Positions 18,344-27,286 of a stretch of 64,000 nt of DNA are shown piece after piece (position 1 is the stretch's first letter; every line of letters begins with the position of its first letter). The notes beneath the pieces were generated by a model, which saw only the letters and a list, made by a program, of their open reading frames with translations, was not told where the DNA came from and ran no database searches. The stretch is from DTU072 sp050309775. GTDB taxonomy: Bacteria > Bacillota > Clostridia > Christensenellales > DTU072. The stretch is taken from NCBI GenBank assembly GCA_050309775.1, contig JBNRMV010000008.1, positions 163,970 through 227,969 of the forward strand, in the 5' to 3' direction. The position numbers were made by a program, and so were the translations under genes.

Positions 18344-20203
18344 TTAGCTCAGCTTTCTGCACACAAGGTCGGAATATTCCACAAGGTTGTCCACCGGCAA
18401 TCCTTCAATCATTTGCGCCTGCACAAATAGTATCTTTGCCAAATCCTTGATTTCTTCCTTATTGTCGGGGTATAGGGAGCGGATTTTTTCATATATCGGG
18501 TGACTGCTGTTTAGTTCCAGCACTTTTTGCGCCGAGATGCTTTGAGCGTTCGGCATGGCTTGAAAGACTTTTTCCATCTCAATGGATACCTCCCCCTCAG
18601 CCGAAAGACAAACGGCATGCGTTTTCAGGCGGTTGCTCAGCTTGACTTTTGCTACCTTGTCGCCTAAGGCTTCTTTGATGAACGCAACAATCTCTTTGTC
18701 TTCCTCTGTTTCTATGGTAATATTTTCGTCCGCAAGCCCAAGTTCTCCCGAAGAAATCGAACGGAATTCCTTTTTTTCGTATTCGGCAAGTATTTTTATG
18801 GCGAACTCATCAATATCTTGAGTTAAGCAAAGAATGTCATAGTCATATTCCAGCACTTTTTCCGCCTGTGGCAGCGCCTTAATGGTCTCAACGGACTTGC
18901 CCGAAGCGTAATAAATACAGGGCTGTGAATCTTTCATGTCGTCAAAATACTCTTTTATGGTGACGGGTTTATTTTTTCTGGCGGAATGGAATAGTAACAG
19001 GTCTTGCAGCATATCCTTGTTCATTCCCCAATTATCGTACACGCCGTATTTTAGCTGTAAACCAAACTCCTTGAAAAATTTCTCATAGTTTTCTCTGTCG
19101 TTTTCCAGCATGGACAGCAATTCGCTCTTTATTTTTTTCTCTAAACTGGCGGCAATTTTTTTCAGTTGGTGGTTGTGCTGAATTGTTTCCCTGGAGATGT
19201 TCAGCGTAAGTTCGCTGTCTACTACGCCCTTGACAAATGAAAAATAGTCAGGCAGCAGGTCGGCGCATTTTTCCATAATAAGAATGCCGTTTGTGTACAG
19301 CTTGACGCCCTTTTCGTAGGTTTTTGAATAATAATTATAAGGCGCACGGGAGGGGATAAAAAGTACAGCGCTGAAATTTGTACTCATTCCCTCTGCGGAA
19401 AAATGAATTGTTCTCAACGGCTTTTCATAATCATAGAATGTGTCTTTATAAAATGCGTTGTAATCCTCTTCCGTAAGCTGATTTTTGTTTTTCTTCCACA
19501 GCGGCACCATGGAATTCAGCGTTTCAGTTTCTATATACTTTTCTTCTTTGGTATCGTCGCTTTCGGATTTTTTGGTTCTTTCGACATCCAGTTGTATGGG
19601 ATAGCGGATATAGTCGGAATACTTTTTTACCAGCTCACGGATTTTGTACTCTTGCAAAAATTCGTCATAATGCTCCTCTTCCGTATCCTTCTTTATATAC
19701 ATGGTTATCTCTGTGCCGTTGCCTTCTTTTTCGGCTTTCTTTATGTCATAGCCCTCGGCGCCTTTTGAAATCCAGAGATGGGCTTGTTGGTCGCCATAAG
19801 CCTTGCTCAGCACTTCGACCTTGTCGCTGACCATGAATGCCGAATAAAATCCCACGCCGAATTGCCCGATAATGTCTATATCCGAATTTTCTTCAATGTT
19901 CTGTTTGAAGTCCTGAGAGCCGCTTCGGGCAATGACGCCAAGGTTGTTTTCCAGCTCGTCGGCTGTCATGCCTATGCCGTTGTCAATAACCTTCAGCATT
20001 CTTTTTTGTTTGTCTATTTCTATTTTAATGGAAAAATCCTCTTTTGAAAAACTAAGATTTTCTTTCAGACTCTTGTAATACAATTTATCGATGGCATCGC
20101 TGGCATTTGATAAAAGTTCCCTAATAAAAATTTCTTTGTGGGTGTAAATTGAATTAATCATTAAATCCAGTACTTTTTGTGATTCGGTCTTAAATTTCTT
20201 CAT
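18344..20203 (-). CDS. htpG: Molecular chaperone HtpG (bacterial Hsp90)
   Basis: 619 residues. N-terminal GHKL ATPase motifs: ELLSNASDAIDKL, DNGIGMT and GQFGVGFYS; middle-domain catalytic loop with RETIQHNHQL; C-terminal dimerisation domain. It is an ATP-dependent chaperone active on late folding intermediates. AAGGAAGG precedes the ATG. Expression is probably heat-controlled: the upstream region holds a strong sigma-A promoter and a CIRCE-like HrcA operator between promoter and start. Confidence 0.97.
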   Translation of the reverse strand: MKKFKTESQKVLDLMINSIYTHKEIFIRELLSNASDAIDKLYYKSLKENLSFSKEDFSIKIEIDKQKRMLKVIDNGIGMTADELENNLGVIARSGSQDFKQNIEENSDIDIIGQFGVGFYSAFMVSDKVEVLSKAYGDQQAHLWISKGAEGYDIKKAEKEGNGTEITMYIKKDTEEEHYDEFLQEYKIRELVKKYSDYIRYPIQLDVERTKKSESDDTKEEKYIETETLNSMVPLWKKNKNQLTEEDYNAFYKDTFYDYEKPLRTIHFSAEGMSTNFSAVLFIPSRAPYNYYSKTYEKGVKLYTNGILIMEKCADLLPDYFSFVKGVVDSELTLNISRETIQHNHQLKKIAASLEKKIKSELLSMLENDRENYEKFFKEFGLQLKYGVYDNWGMNKDMLQDLLLFHSARKNKPVTIKEYFDDMKDSQPCIYYASGKSVETIKALPQAEKVLEYDYDILCLTQDIDEFAIKILAEYEKKEFRSISSGELGLADENITIETEEDKEIVAFIKEALGDKVAKVKLSNRLKTHAVCLSAEGEVSIEMEKVFQAMPNAQSISAQKVLELNSSHPIYEKIRSLYPDNKEEIKDLAKILFVQAQMIEGLPVDNLVEYSDLVCRKLS

Positions 20204-20228
20204 ATTTACCTTCCTTTATATCAGTAAT

Positions 20229-20255
20229 TTGGCACTCAGCAACACCGACTGCCAA
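20229..20255 (-). promoter_or_regulatory. CIRCE-like HrcA operator of htpG
   Basis: TTGGCACTC, nine bases, GACTGCCAA. This matches the CIRCE layout TTAGCACTC-N9-GAGTGCTAA at 8/9 and 7/9 positions, with 8 of 9 arm pairs complementary. It lies just downstream of the htpG -10 box, where HrcA binding would block transcription. Confidence 0.75.
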
Positions 20256-20260
20256 ATGGT

Positions 20261-20289
20261 ATTATAACCCGTCACCATGTATTTTGCAA
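20261..20289 (-). promoter_or_regulatory. Sigma-A promoter of htpG
   Basis: Minus-strand TTGCAA, 17 bases, TATAAT. The CIRCE-like element begins 6 bases downstream of the -10. Confidence 0.78.
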
Positions 20290-20351
20290 GCATTTTCAAT
20301 AATTTTGCCCAAGTTGTCAATTTTAATTAAGTCAAAATTTTTCTTTGCGTC

Positions 20352-20380
20352 TTGCAAAAACATGCCAGTGCGGTTATAAT
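20352..20380 (+). promoter_or_regulatory. Sigma-A promoter of the M20 peptidase gene
   Basis: TTGCAA, 17 bases, TATAAT; divergent from and identical in hexamers and spacing to the htpG promoter. Confidence 0.75.
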
Positions 20381-20421
20381 AGTAAAAATAATATATAAAT
20401 CTATATTTAGGAGATAACACA

Positions 20422-21879
20422 ATGTCAGTAGGTTCAATAATTTTGATTGTCATAGCGTCGGCATTTGGCGCGTTGCTTCTCTTTATGATAATAAGGACTG
20501 TTGCGGCAAGACCCGTTAAGGTCGAAAAAAGGAGCTTTGAGCCGGTGGCTGTCGACAAAGACAGGGTGGCGCAAAAGCTGTCTGACGCCGTGAAGATACC
20601 CACGCTTACGGTGCTTGACGACACCATGAGCTATGACGCTTTCCCGAAGTTTCATGCATATTTGGGAAAAGCCTTTCCGCTGTTCCACAAAGCCGCCGAA
20701 AAGACAATAATCAACAATTATAGCCTTGTTTATAAAATAGAAGGCAGCGACCCGTCATTATTGCCTGGCTGTTTTTTGGCGCATCAGGATGTGGTGCCTG
20801 CGCCTGAAGAGGGTTGGGAAGTGCCGCCTTTTTCCGGGGCCATAAAAGACGGCTATGTTTATGGCAGGGGCGCGCAGGATATGAAAGGTCAAATGATTGC
20901 GCTGCTGGAAGGCATTGAGGTTTTGCTTGAAAAGGGGTTCAAACCTGCAAGGAGTATTTATTGCTGTTTTGGACATGACGAAGAATTTACCGGCAAGGAA
21001 GGCGCAAAAAACATTGCCAAGTATCTTGCAGAAAACAACATACGGTTTGAATATGTTGTAGACGAGGGAGGAACGGTGCTTGATGGCAGCGTAATCGGCG
21101 TCAAAGGCATGCTGGCGCTCATAGGCACTTGCGAAAAAGGCTATCTTGATGTTGAACTGAAAGCCAAGAAGCAGGGCGGACATTCATCTTCCCCCTACAA
21201 GCGCAATGCCGTAGACCTTATGGCGGAGGCGGTTTATTACATTGCAAAGACGCCGATGAAGAGCAGCTGGTCGTTGCCTGTCAAACAAATGTTCAAAGCC
21301 ATTGCGCCCAACATGAACCCTATCATGAAGTTTGTTTTTATAAACCGTGATATACTTTCACCCTTGCTGAAATTTGTGCTTACCGCAGCCAATCCCATTA
21401 CGAACAGCCTTGTGCGCACGACTTTTGCGGCTACGCAAGCAAAGGGAGCAAGCGCGCCCAATGTGCTGCCCCCCAGCGCAACCGCCACAATAAACTGCCG
21501 CATAAATGTAAACGAGAACAGCCAAAAGGTCATAGACCACATAAAGAGTGTGGTCGGCAAGAATATTGAAGTTAATGTACTGCCGGGAATGGCTGAACCA
21601 ACGCCAATCTCCGATATATCAAGCCAGGCTTATTCCATACTGACAACGACAATCAACGAGGTTTTTGAGAACTTCCTGCCGGCGCCCTATCCCTTTATTG
21701 CAGCAACGGACGCTAAATATTATTACGGCGTCTGCAACAATGTCTATCGTTTTACTCCATTTCTTGTTAGCGAGGACGACAGAACTAGAATTCACGCCAT
21801 AAACGAAAGGACGGAAATAGACGCATTGGTCAAGGCAACGCAATTCTTTGCGCGGTTTATTGAAAATAGCTGCAAATAA
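20422..21879 (+). CDS. M20-family metallopeptidase with N-terminal membrane anchor
   Basis: 485 residues. One N-terminal hydrophobic helix (about 4-27), then an M20 (carboxypeptidase/ArgE/DapE/CPS1-like) zinc peptidase: metal ligands in FLAHQDVVPAPE and GRGAQDMKGQ, catalytic Glu region GHDEEFTGKEG, and a dimerisation domain after EKGYLDVELKAKKQGGHSS. The layout resembles vacuolar carboxypeptidase S-type M20 enzymes. Substrate unknown. AGGAG lies nine bases before the ATG. It is a single gene between its own promoter and a terminator. Confidence 0.88.
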   Translation: MSVGSIILIVIASAFGALLLFMIIRTVAARPVKVEKRSFEPVAVDKDRVAQKLSDAVKIPTLTVLDDTMSYDAFPKFHAYLGKAFPLFHKAAEKTIINNYSLVYKIEGSDPSLLPGCFLAHQDVVPAPEEGWEVPPFSGAIKDGYVYGRGAQDMKGQMIALLEGIEVLLEKGFKPARSIYCCFGHDEEFTGKEGAKNIAKYLAENNIRFEYVVDEGGTVLDGSVIGVKGMLALIGTCEKGYLDVELKAKKQGGHSSSPYKRNAVDLMAEAVYYIAKTPMKSSWSLPVKQMFKAIAPNMNPIMKFVFINRDILSPLLKFVLTAANPITNSLVRTTFAATQAKGASAPNVLPPSATATINCRINVNENSQKVIDHIKSVVGKNIEVNVLPGMAEPTPISDISSQAYSILTTTINEVFENFLPAPYPFIAATDAKYYYGVCNNVYRFTPFLVSEDDRTRIHAINERTEIDALVKATQFFARFIENSCK

Positions 21880-21897
21880 AAAAAGAACAGAAAAAAG

Positions 21898-21933
21898 AAC
21901 GCCTCAAAAGCATAGACTTTGAGGCGTTTTTAA
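21898..21933 (+). terminator. Bidirectional intrinsic terminator (M20 gene / veg)
   Basis: 11-bp stem AACGCCTCAAA / TTTGAGGCGTT with a nine-base loop. T-rich tracts on both strands allow it to end the M20 transcript and the convergent veg transcript. Confidence 0.9.
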
Positions 21934-21944
21934 TTTAGTTATTA

Positions 21945-22187
21945 TTACATGCCGGCTCTTGCCCGATAAAACAAAATGTTTCTTGCAAGTATATCCGAAT
22001 ACGAAAAGGACGACAATTCTCCCTCCGTACTGCGAATGGTAAAGATTGAGGGATAAACATTCTCCACGACGCCTTCAATTTCTTCAATTTTATTTCTGCC
22101 GCGGTTGACCTTGATTTTTACCGCCGTGCCTTGCATGTCTTTTATTTGCGCAATGGTCTTTGATATATCCTGATTTATCGTTCTCAT
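21945..22187 (-). CDS. veg: Veg family protein
   Basis: 80 residues from MRTINQDI, matching the small Veg protein of Firmicutes; hallmark segments are VKIKVNRGRNKIEE, VVENVYPSIF and SFSYSDIL. In B. subtilis Veg affects biofilm formation and is highly transcribed. A TTG six codons upstream is open but falls inside the probable -10 box. There is no ribosome binding site, and a TATAAT lies six bases before the ATG, so the message may be leaderless. Confidence 0.88.
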   Translation of the reverse strand: MRTINQDISKTIAQIKDMQGTAVKIKVNRGRNKIEEIEGVVENVYPSIFTIRSTEGELSSFSYSDILARNILFYRARAGM

Positions 22188-22193
22188 ACCGGC

Positions 22194-22199
22194 ATTATA
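22194..22199 (-). promoter_or_regulatory. TATAAT -10 box directly upstream of veg
   Basis: Minus-strand TATAAT with only six bases before the ATG; the expected transcription start would coincide with the start codon. The -35 region is weak (TTAAAA at 14 bases or GTTAAA at 15). Confidence 0.45.
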
Positions 22200-22287
22200 T
22201 CCCAAAAAAATAATTTTAACCGCTTTTTGTCATATTTCATAGCGTAGGCAAATAGTTTATAAATATCGGATATAAACAGGGGGCTAT

Positions 22288-23757
22288 ATGATTAAAAACA
22301 AGGCGGTAATAAATACAGGGGACAGAATCAACCTCGAGGACATTATGTTTGTGCAGGAAGCGGAAATGAGTCTGTCCGCATGCAAAAGGGTTTTAGGCGT
22401 GTCTGCCAACAGCCGTATAATAAATTATGAAGCACTGAACGGCGAATTGCGCATTTCGGTAAAGCTGACGGCAAAAATCCTTTTTGAAAATATGGAAGGG
22501 GAGATTGAAAGTCAGGATTATGCCAAGGAATTCAGCGAGAGCATCAAGCTGGACATAACCGCCAGCGACAAGGCATTCCTTTCGGCAAATGTTGAGATAG
22601 AATACAGCGGCAACGCAGAACTCAAACTTATGTTTACCGTCAATATCTCCGGCTATTATATTATGGATAGAGATATGGAATATATAGAGTGCCAAGGCGA
22701 CTTGTATACCAAAAAAGAAATAATAAATACCCAACGGATTGTACCGCTTACCGATTCGCAGATTGACATTTCAAAGAATTTTGAGTGCAAATTCCCAATA
22801 ATAAAAATACTCAGTTACAGCACAACATGTATAATTAACGGCGTTTTCTGCTTTGAAGAACTGTATCAGGTTGAGGGCGAAGCAATGACAACGGTCATTG
22901 CCTTGGGCGAAGAAAATCGGCTTATATCCGAATGCTTTGCGCAGAACTTTACAGTCGAAATCCCCGATTCCAAAATAAACGCGTCGTCAGAAATAATGTT
23001 GGACGCTATGGCAAAGAGTACGACTATCATTCTTGAGGAAGAGGGCAGCCGCAACCTTATTATAGACCTGGAGATTGCACTAAAGGGCGTATGCATCATA
23101 AAAAGCGACATTGAAGTGCTTGCCGACGCTTACAGCGTCAGTAAAGAGTTGGAAATTGTTTCAAAGAAAGTGGCATGCGATACCGATATGTGGCAGCGCC
23201 GCAAGACGGAAACTGTCAAGGGAGTGATTAAGACCGATTTTGAAATCAGCGGAATAGAAGCCGTTATGCCTCCCGTGGCTGGCGCAATAAACATAATGAA
23301 CAATTTTGGATTTTATGCCGAAGGCATCATAAACCTTACCGTATTTTTCCGCGACAAGGACGGCGAACTCAATACAACAAACGGCAGTCTGCCTTTCCAA
23401 ATACTTATTGACAGTGACATTGCGGCGGATAAGGCGGCGGCCAGCCTTGTGGTAAAAAGTTGCAACGCCAGAGTAAAGACGGCAAATGAGATTGAGGTCA
23501 TTATAGAACTTGTCATAGACGCCCAAGGCTGCCGGCGCTGCACTTTTTCAATAATTGAAGATATTGAAGAAATAGGCGACAAAGCCGACGGCGACATAGC
23601 TATCAGCTTGTACATAGCAAAAGAGGGCGAAAGCCTTTGGGATGTGGCAAAGATACTTTCCACCGACGAAGAAACCTTGTTAAGACTAAACCCCGACATA
23701 AAAATGCCTCTGCAAAGCGGAGAAAAACTGCTTCTTTACAGAGAGCTGAGCTTATAA
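22288..23757 (+). CDS. SPOCS (DUF3794) and LysM protein, SipL-like spore morphogenesis factor
   Basis: 489 residues. Successive SPOCS/DUF3794 beta-domains are visible (first around SLSACKRVLGVSANSRIINYEALNG), ending with a LysM domain in the last 50 residues (IAKEGESLWDVAKILSTDEE, then LLRLNPDI and LQSGEKLLLY). This architecture is that of SipL of Clostridioides difficile, which binds SpoIVA and is needed for the spore coat. No signal peptide, as expected for a mother-cell protein. AGGGGG lies upstream of the ATG. It supports sporulation competence; identity with SipL itself is likely but not proven. Confidence 0.85.
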   Translation: MIKNKAVINTGDRINLEDIMFVQEAEMSLSACKRVLGVSANSRIINYEALNGELRISVKLTAKILFENMEGEIESQDYAKEFSESIKLDITASDKAFLSANVEIEYSGNAELKLMFTVNISGYYIMDRDMEYIECQGDLYTKKEIINTQRIVPLTDSQIDISKNFECKFPIIKILSYSTTCIINGVFCFEELYQVEGEAMTTVIALGEENRLISECFAQNFTVEIPDSKINASSEIMLDAMAKSTTIILEEEGSRNLIIDLEIALKGVCIIKSDIEVLADAYSVSKELEIVSKKVACDTDMWQRRKTETVKGVIKTDFEISGIEAVMPPVAGAINIMNNFGFYAEGIINLTVFFRDKDGELNTTNGSLPFQILIDSDIAADKAAASLVVKSCNARVKTANEIEVIIELVIDAQGCRRCTFSIIEDIEEIGDKADGDIAISLYIAKEGESLWDVAKILSTDEETLLRLNPDIKMPLQSGEKLLLYRELSL

Positions 23758-23783
23758 CCGTAAGTACGGGTTTGTAAGAAAAA

Positions 23784-23811
23784 AGCGGCGTTGTCCTCGC
23801 GCCGCTTTTTT
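23784..23811 (+). terminator. Intrinsic terminator of the SPOCS/LysM gene
   Basis: GC-rich stem AGCGGCG / CGCCGCT followed by six T residues; an A-run before the stem also permits the reverse direction. Confidence 0.88.
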
Positions 23812-23914
23812 CTTTGCTGTTTTTGCCTTGCTATCATTGAAAAAGTTTGCCGGAAAAGTTATAATGATATCAATTATATATAAATATACTTTTTGAAAAA
23901 TTTTTGAGGTGGGA

Positions 23915-24991
23915 ATGAAAGGTAAGAAATTCAAAAAACTTACAAGCAGAGAAAAAATTATTATAGCCGTGGCGCTTATTCTTTTGGCAACGCTGGCAAC
24001 GGTTTTGGTGTCGGGAGGAGAGCTGCAAGGGCTTTTTGTTCAGACCCCTGCGCCCGAACAGAGGATTTATACTTCTTTTTATAGCGGTAAGAGTAATGTT
24101 TTGTTGCCGCAACAATTTAATACGGAAGAATTGCTGGAAGTGCATTTTATTGATGTCGGGCAAGGCGACGCCATATTTATTCGTTTTCCCGACGGAAAAG
24201 ATATGCTGATTGACTGCGGCAGCGGCTCGAATGCCAGCCAAGAAGCCAGAGATAAGTTTTCCGATTATCTCACCGCCCTTAATGTCGGCGTATTGGATTA
24301 TTTCATCATTACGCACCCCGACAGCGACCATGTCAATCTTTCAAACATTATACTCAATTATTTTGAAGTCAAAAATATATATTATAATGATATATTTGAG
24401 GGACAGCCCAATGCTTATAAGGATTTTGTAACCTTGGCGGCAAATGAAGGCGCAGAGCTTTTTTCAATAGATGACGACGGGGAATATTATTTTATAGAAA
24501 ATACCCAAAAAGATTATCGTATGGATATTTATGCCCCCGGTCATAGCCGTTTCAGCGGCGACAACGCTATGTCGATTATATGTTTGTTGCGCTACGGGGA
24601 AAGAAAAGTGTTGTTTACCGGCGATGCCGAAAAAGAGACGGAAGAATATTTTATGCAACTTGTAGAGCAGCCGCAAGACATTGATATCATAAAAATTGCC
24701 CACCATGGCAGCGACTCCGGCACTGATGAAACTTTCTTGGACTTCTTAACGCCGGAATATGCAGTAATAAGCGTGGGCGAGAACAATTCCCACAACCACC
24801 CGTCGGCAAAGCTCATGAACAGATTGTTTAATGAAGGCATTGTTACTTATCGCACCAACCGACATGGCAGCATAGTATTGTATATTGACGATTCAGGCGA
24901 TTTTGGCTTTCTTTCCGAAAGAAATGTACCCGTTGACAACAACAGCCTTGAGCGTGACGAAAAAAGGTTATCAACGATTGTTTCAAAATAA
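23915..24991 (+). CDS. Membrane-anchored ComEC-like beta-lactamase-fold hydrolase
   Basis: 358 residues. One N-terminal helix (about 12-34) and then a metallo-beta-lactamase domain of the ComEC/Rec2 C-terminal type: HFIDVGQGDAIFIRFPDGKD, ITHPDSDHVN, VLFTGDAE, IAHHGSDSGTDE and SVGENNSHNHPS. Stand-alone members are exported or surface-held hydrolases, possibly nucleases or phosphodiesterases; the substrate is unknown. GAGGTGG precedes the ATG; a GTG two codons upstream lies inside that site and is less likely. It is followed by the first nrdD but separated by a regulated promoter. Confidence 0.85.
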   Translation: MKGKKFKKLTSREKIIIAVALILLATLATVLVSGGELQGLFVQTPAPEQRIYTSFYSGKSNVLLPQQFNTEELLEVHFIDVGQGDAIFIRFPDGKDMLIDCGSGSNASQEARDKFSDYLTALNVGVLDYFIITHPDSDHVNLSNIILNYFEVKNIYYNDIFEGQPNAYKDFVTLAANEGAELFSIDDDGEYYFIENTQKDYRMDIYAPGHSRFSGDNAMSIICLLRYGERKVLFTGDAEKETEEYFMQLVEQPQDIDIIKIAHHGSDSGTDETFLDFLTPEYAVISVGENNSHNHPSAKLMNRLFNEGIVTYRTNRHGSIVLYIDDSGDFGFLSERNVPVDNNSLERDEKRLSTIVSK

Positions 24992-24997
24992 CAAAAA

Positions 24998-25055
24998 AAT
25001 ACAATATATAGGATAAGAAAGTTCATTGACAACTACATATAGTGTATGATATAGT
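24998..25055 (+). promoter_or_regulatory. nrdD1 promoter with tandem NrdR boxes
   Basis: Promoter TTGACA at 25026, 18 bases, TATAGT. Two NrdR-like boxes have centres 31 bp apart: 24998-25015 (core ATACAATATATAGG) and 25029-25046 (core AACTACATATAGT), the second overlapping the -35 and spacer. The first shares 14 consecutive bases with a box at the second nrdD promoter. Confidence 0.75.
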
Positions 25056-25084
25056 TGATGGCAGCACCTAAAGGAGAAGTAATT

Positions 25085-27184
25085 ATGGTAAGAACAATAG
25101 TAAAAAGAGACGGCAGAGTTGACAATTTTGACATAAACAAAATAGCTGCCGCTATCTACAAAGCAGCAATAGCCGCAGGCGGCGATGACAAGGTAAGGGC
25201 GTTTGAACTTGCCACAATGGTTTCCGAAGCGCTTTCACAAAAGTACCCGGACGGCGTTTCTCCGACAATTGAGGACATTCAAGACACCGTTGAAAAGGTG
25301 CTGATAGACCAAAAACATGCCAAGACAGCCAAGGCGTATATTTTGTACAGGGAGCGCAGAAAAGCAGTGCGCGAATCCAACGCTTTGATTTCCGCAACGG
25401 TTGGTATGTTCACAAATTATTTGACTGAAGCTGACTGGAATGTAAAAGAAAATGCCAACATGCAAAAAAGCGTAAACGGGCTCAACAACTATGTCCGCGA
25501 GGCTTTCACCAAAAAATATTGGCTGTATGATGTCTATCCGGAAGAAATCCGCAAGGCGCATGAGTCGGGCGATTTGCATTTGCATGACTTGGGCTTTTTC
25601 GGACCATATTGCGCCGGTTGGGATTTGCGTCAGGTGCTGACGGACGGCTTTGGCGGAGTCGAGGGCAAAGTAGAGTCCCGCCCCGCAAAGCATCTTCGCT
25701 CTTTCCTTGGACAAATAGTAAATTCGACTTTCACCACGCAAGGCGAGACGGCAGGCGCGCAGGCATGGAGCAGTTTTGACACATATTGCGCTCCGTTCAT
25801 CAGATATGACAATATGACCTATGAGCAGGTCAAACAATGCATACAGGAGTTTGTATTCAACATAAATGTTCCCACCCGTGTAGGCTTCCAGTGCCCGTTC
25901 TCCAACCTTACTTTTGACATAAAAGTACCGCGCACATTGAAAGACCAGCCGGTGGTGTATGGCGGCGTATACAAGGACGAAACCTATGGCGAGTTCCAGC
26001 ACGAAATGGATATCTTCAATACGGCGTTCTGCGAGGTAATGCTTGCAGGCGACGCAAAAGGCAGAGTCTTTACCTTCCCCATACCCACCATAAATATCAC
26101 AAAAGAGTTCGATTGGAACAATCCCGTTGTAGACAAATTTATGGAAATAACCTGCAAATACGGTATTCCGTACTTTGCCAACTATGTTAACAGCGATTTG
26201 AACCCCGAAGACGCCGTATCGATGTGCTGCAGATTGCGCTTAGATGTCAGAGAATTGCGCAAGCGCGGCGGCGGACTTTTCGGCAGCAACCCCATGACAG
26301 GCTCAATTGGCGTCGTCACCCTGAATCTTCCCAGAATCGGATATTTGGCTCAGGACGAAGCCGACTATTTCGCAAGGCTCAAGCACCAATGCTTACTTGC
26401 CAAAAATTCTTTGGAAATCAAGAGAAAAATTGTTGAGGACCAAACCAACAAAGGATTGTATCCCTACTCCGCCCACTATTTGCGCGACATTAAGAAGCGT
26501 TCGGGCAGCTATTGGTCGAACCACTTCAACACCATCGGCATTGTCGGAATGAATGAATCGTTGCTAAACTTTATGGGCAAAGATATCGGTTCTCCCGAAG
26601 GCTTGTCCTTTGCCATAAGAGTGCTGAACTACTTGCGTGAACTTATGGTGGAATTCCAGGCGGACACAGGATTGTCCTACAACCTTGAGGCATCGCCGGC
26701 AGAGGGAACCAGCTATCGCTTGGCAAAACTGGACAGACAACAATTTGGCGAAAGCATAATAGCCAGCGGCAAGAATGTGCCTTATTACACAAATTCCGCT
26801 CAGCTTCCTGCCAATTATACTGATGACATAATGGAGTGCGTCAGACTTCAGGACGAAATACAGTCGCTGTATACCGGCGGCACGGTACAACATTTGTATC
26901 TTGGCGAAAAGATAAACGACATAGAGATTTGCAAAAACCTTATCAAAAAGATTTTTTCCACTTCAAAGATGCCGTATATCTCCATCACTCCGACTTTCAG
27001 CGTATGCAATGACCACGGCTATATCTCCGGAGAGCATTATACCTGCCCCGAGTGCGGAGCCAAGACAGAGGTTTATTCCAGAGTTACAGGTTATTTGCGC
27101 CCGGTACAAAACTTTAATGAAGGCAAGAAAGAAGAATATACCGAAAGAAAGAAATTTGTCGTAAGACCCGCCCAAGTTATGTAA
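25085..27184 (+). CDS. nrdD: Anaerobic ribonucleoside-triphosphate reductase (class III), copy 1
   Basis: 699 residues. N-terminal ATP-cone (VKRDGRVDNFDINKIAAAIY), barrel with active-site region containing SMCCRLRLDVRELRKRGGG, C-terminal zinc site (Cys pairs in CPECG and upstream VCNDHG) and glycyl radical G669 in RVTGYLRP. It reduces NTPs to dNTPs without oxygen. The start was moved ten codons downstream of the longest frame because AAAGGAG lies just before this ATG. A long hairpin and then nrdG1 follow. This copy has Met-Cys-Cys where copy 2 has Met-Gly-Cys, so the two are diverged paralogues. Confidence 0.96.
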   Translation: MVRTIVKRDGRVDNFDINKIAAAIYKAAIAAGGDDKVRAFELATMVSEALSQKYPDGVSPTIEDIQDTVEKVLIDQKHAKTAKAYILYRERRKAVRESNALISATVGMFTNYLTEADWNVKENANMQKSVNGLNNYVREAFTKKYWLYDVYPEEIRKAHESGDLHLHDLGFFGPYCAGWDLRQVLTDGFGGVEGKVESRPAKHLRSFLGQIVNSTFTTQGETAGAQAWSSFDTYCAPFIRYDNMTYEQVKQCIQEFVFNINVPTRVGFQCPFSNLTFDIKVPRTLKDQPVVYGGVYKDETYGEFQHEMDIFNTAFCEVMLAGDAKGRVFTFPIPTINITKEFDWNNPVVDKFMEITCKYGIPYFANYVNSDLNPEDAVSMCCRLRLDVRELRKRGGGLFGSNPMTGSIGVVTLNLPRIGYLAQDEADYFARLKHQCLLAKNSLEIKRKIVEDQTNKGLYPYSAHYLRDIKKRSGSYWSNHFNTIGIVGMNESLLNFMGKDIGSPEGLSFAIRVLNYLRELMVEFQADTGLSYNLEASPAEGTSYRLAKLDRQQFGESIIASGKNVPYYTNSAQLPANYTDDIMECVRLQDEIQSLYTGGTVQHLYLGEKINDIEICKNLIKKIFSTSKMPYISITPTFSVCNDHGYISGEHYTCPECGAKTEVYSRVTGYLRPVQNFNEGKKEEYTERKKFVVRPAQVM

Positions 27185-27226
27185 CCAAAGGGAAAACTCC
27201 CGACAAGTAAACAAACAATTATTAAC

Positions 27227-27266
27227 TGACAATGCAGAATCGGGACTATCTGAATCTGCATTGTCA
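27227..27266 (+). other. Intercistronic hairpin between nrdD1 and nrdG1
   Basis: Perfect 12-bp stem TGACAATGCAGA / TCTGCATTGTCA with a 16-base loop and no U-tract, ending seven bases before the ribosome binding site of nrdG1. The loop contains TCGGGA, complementary to TCCCGA at 27188-27193, so a kissing or pseudoknot contact is possible. Confidence 0.7.
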
Positions 27267-27286
27267 TATTATGGAGAATGCGAATT

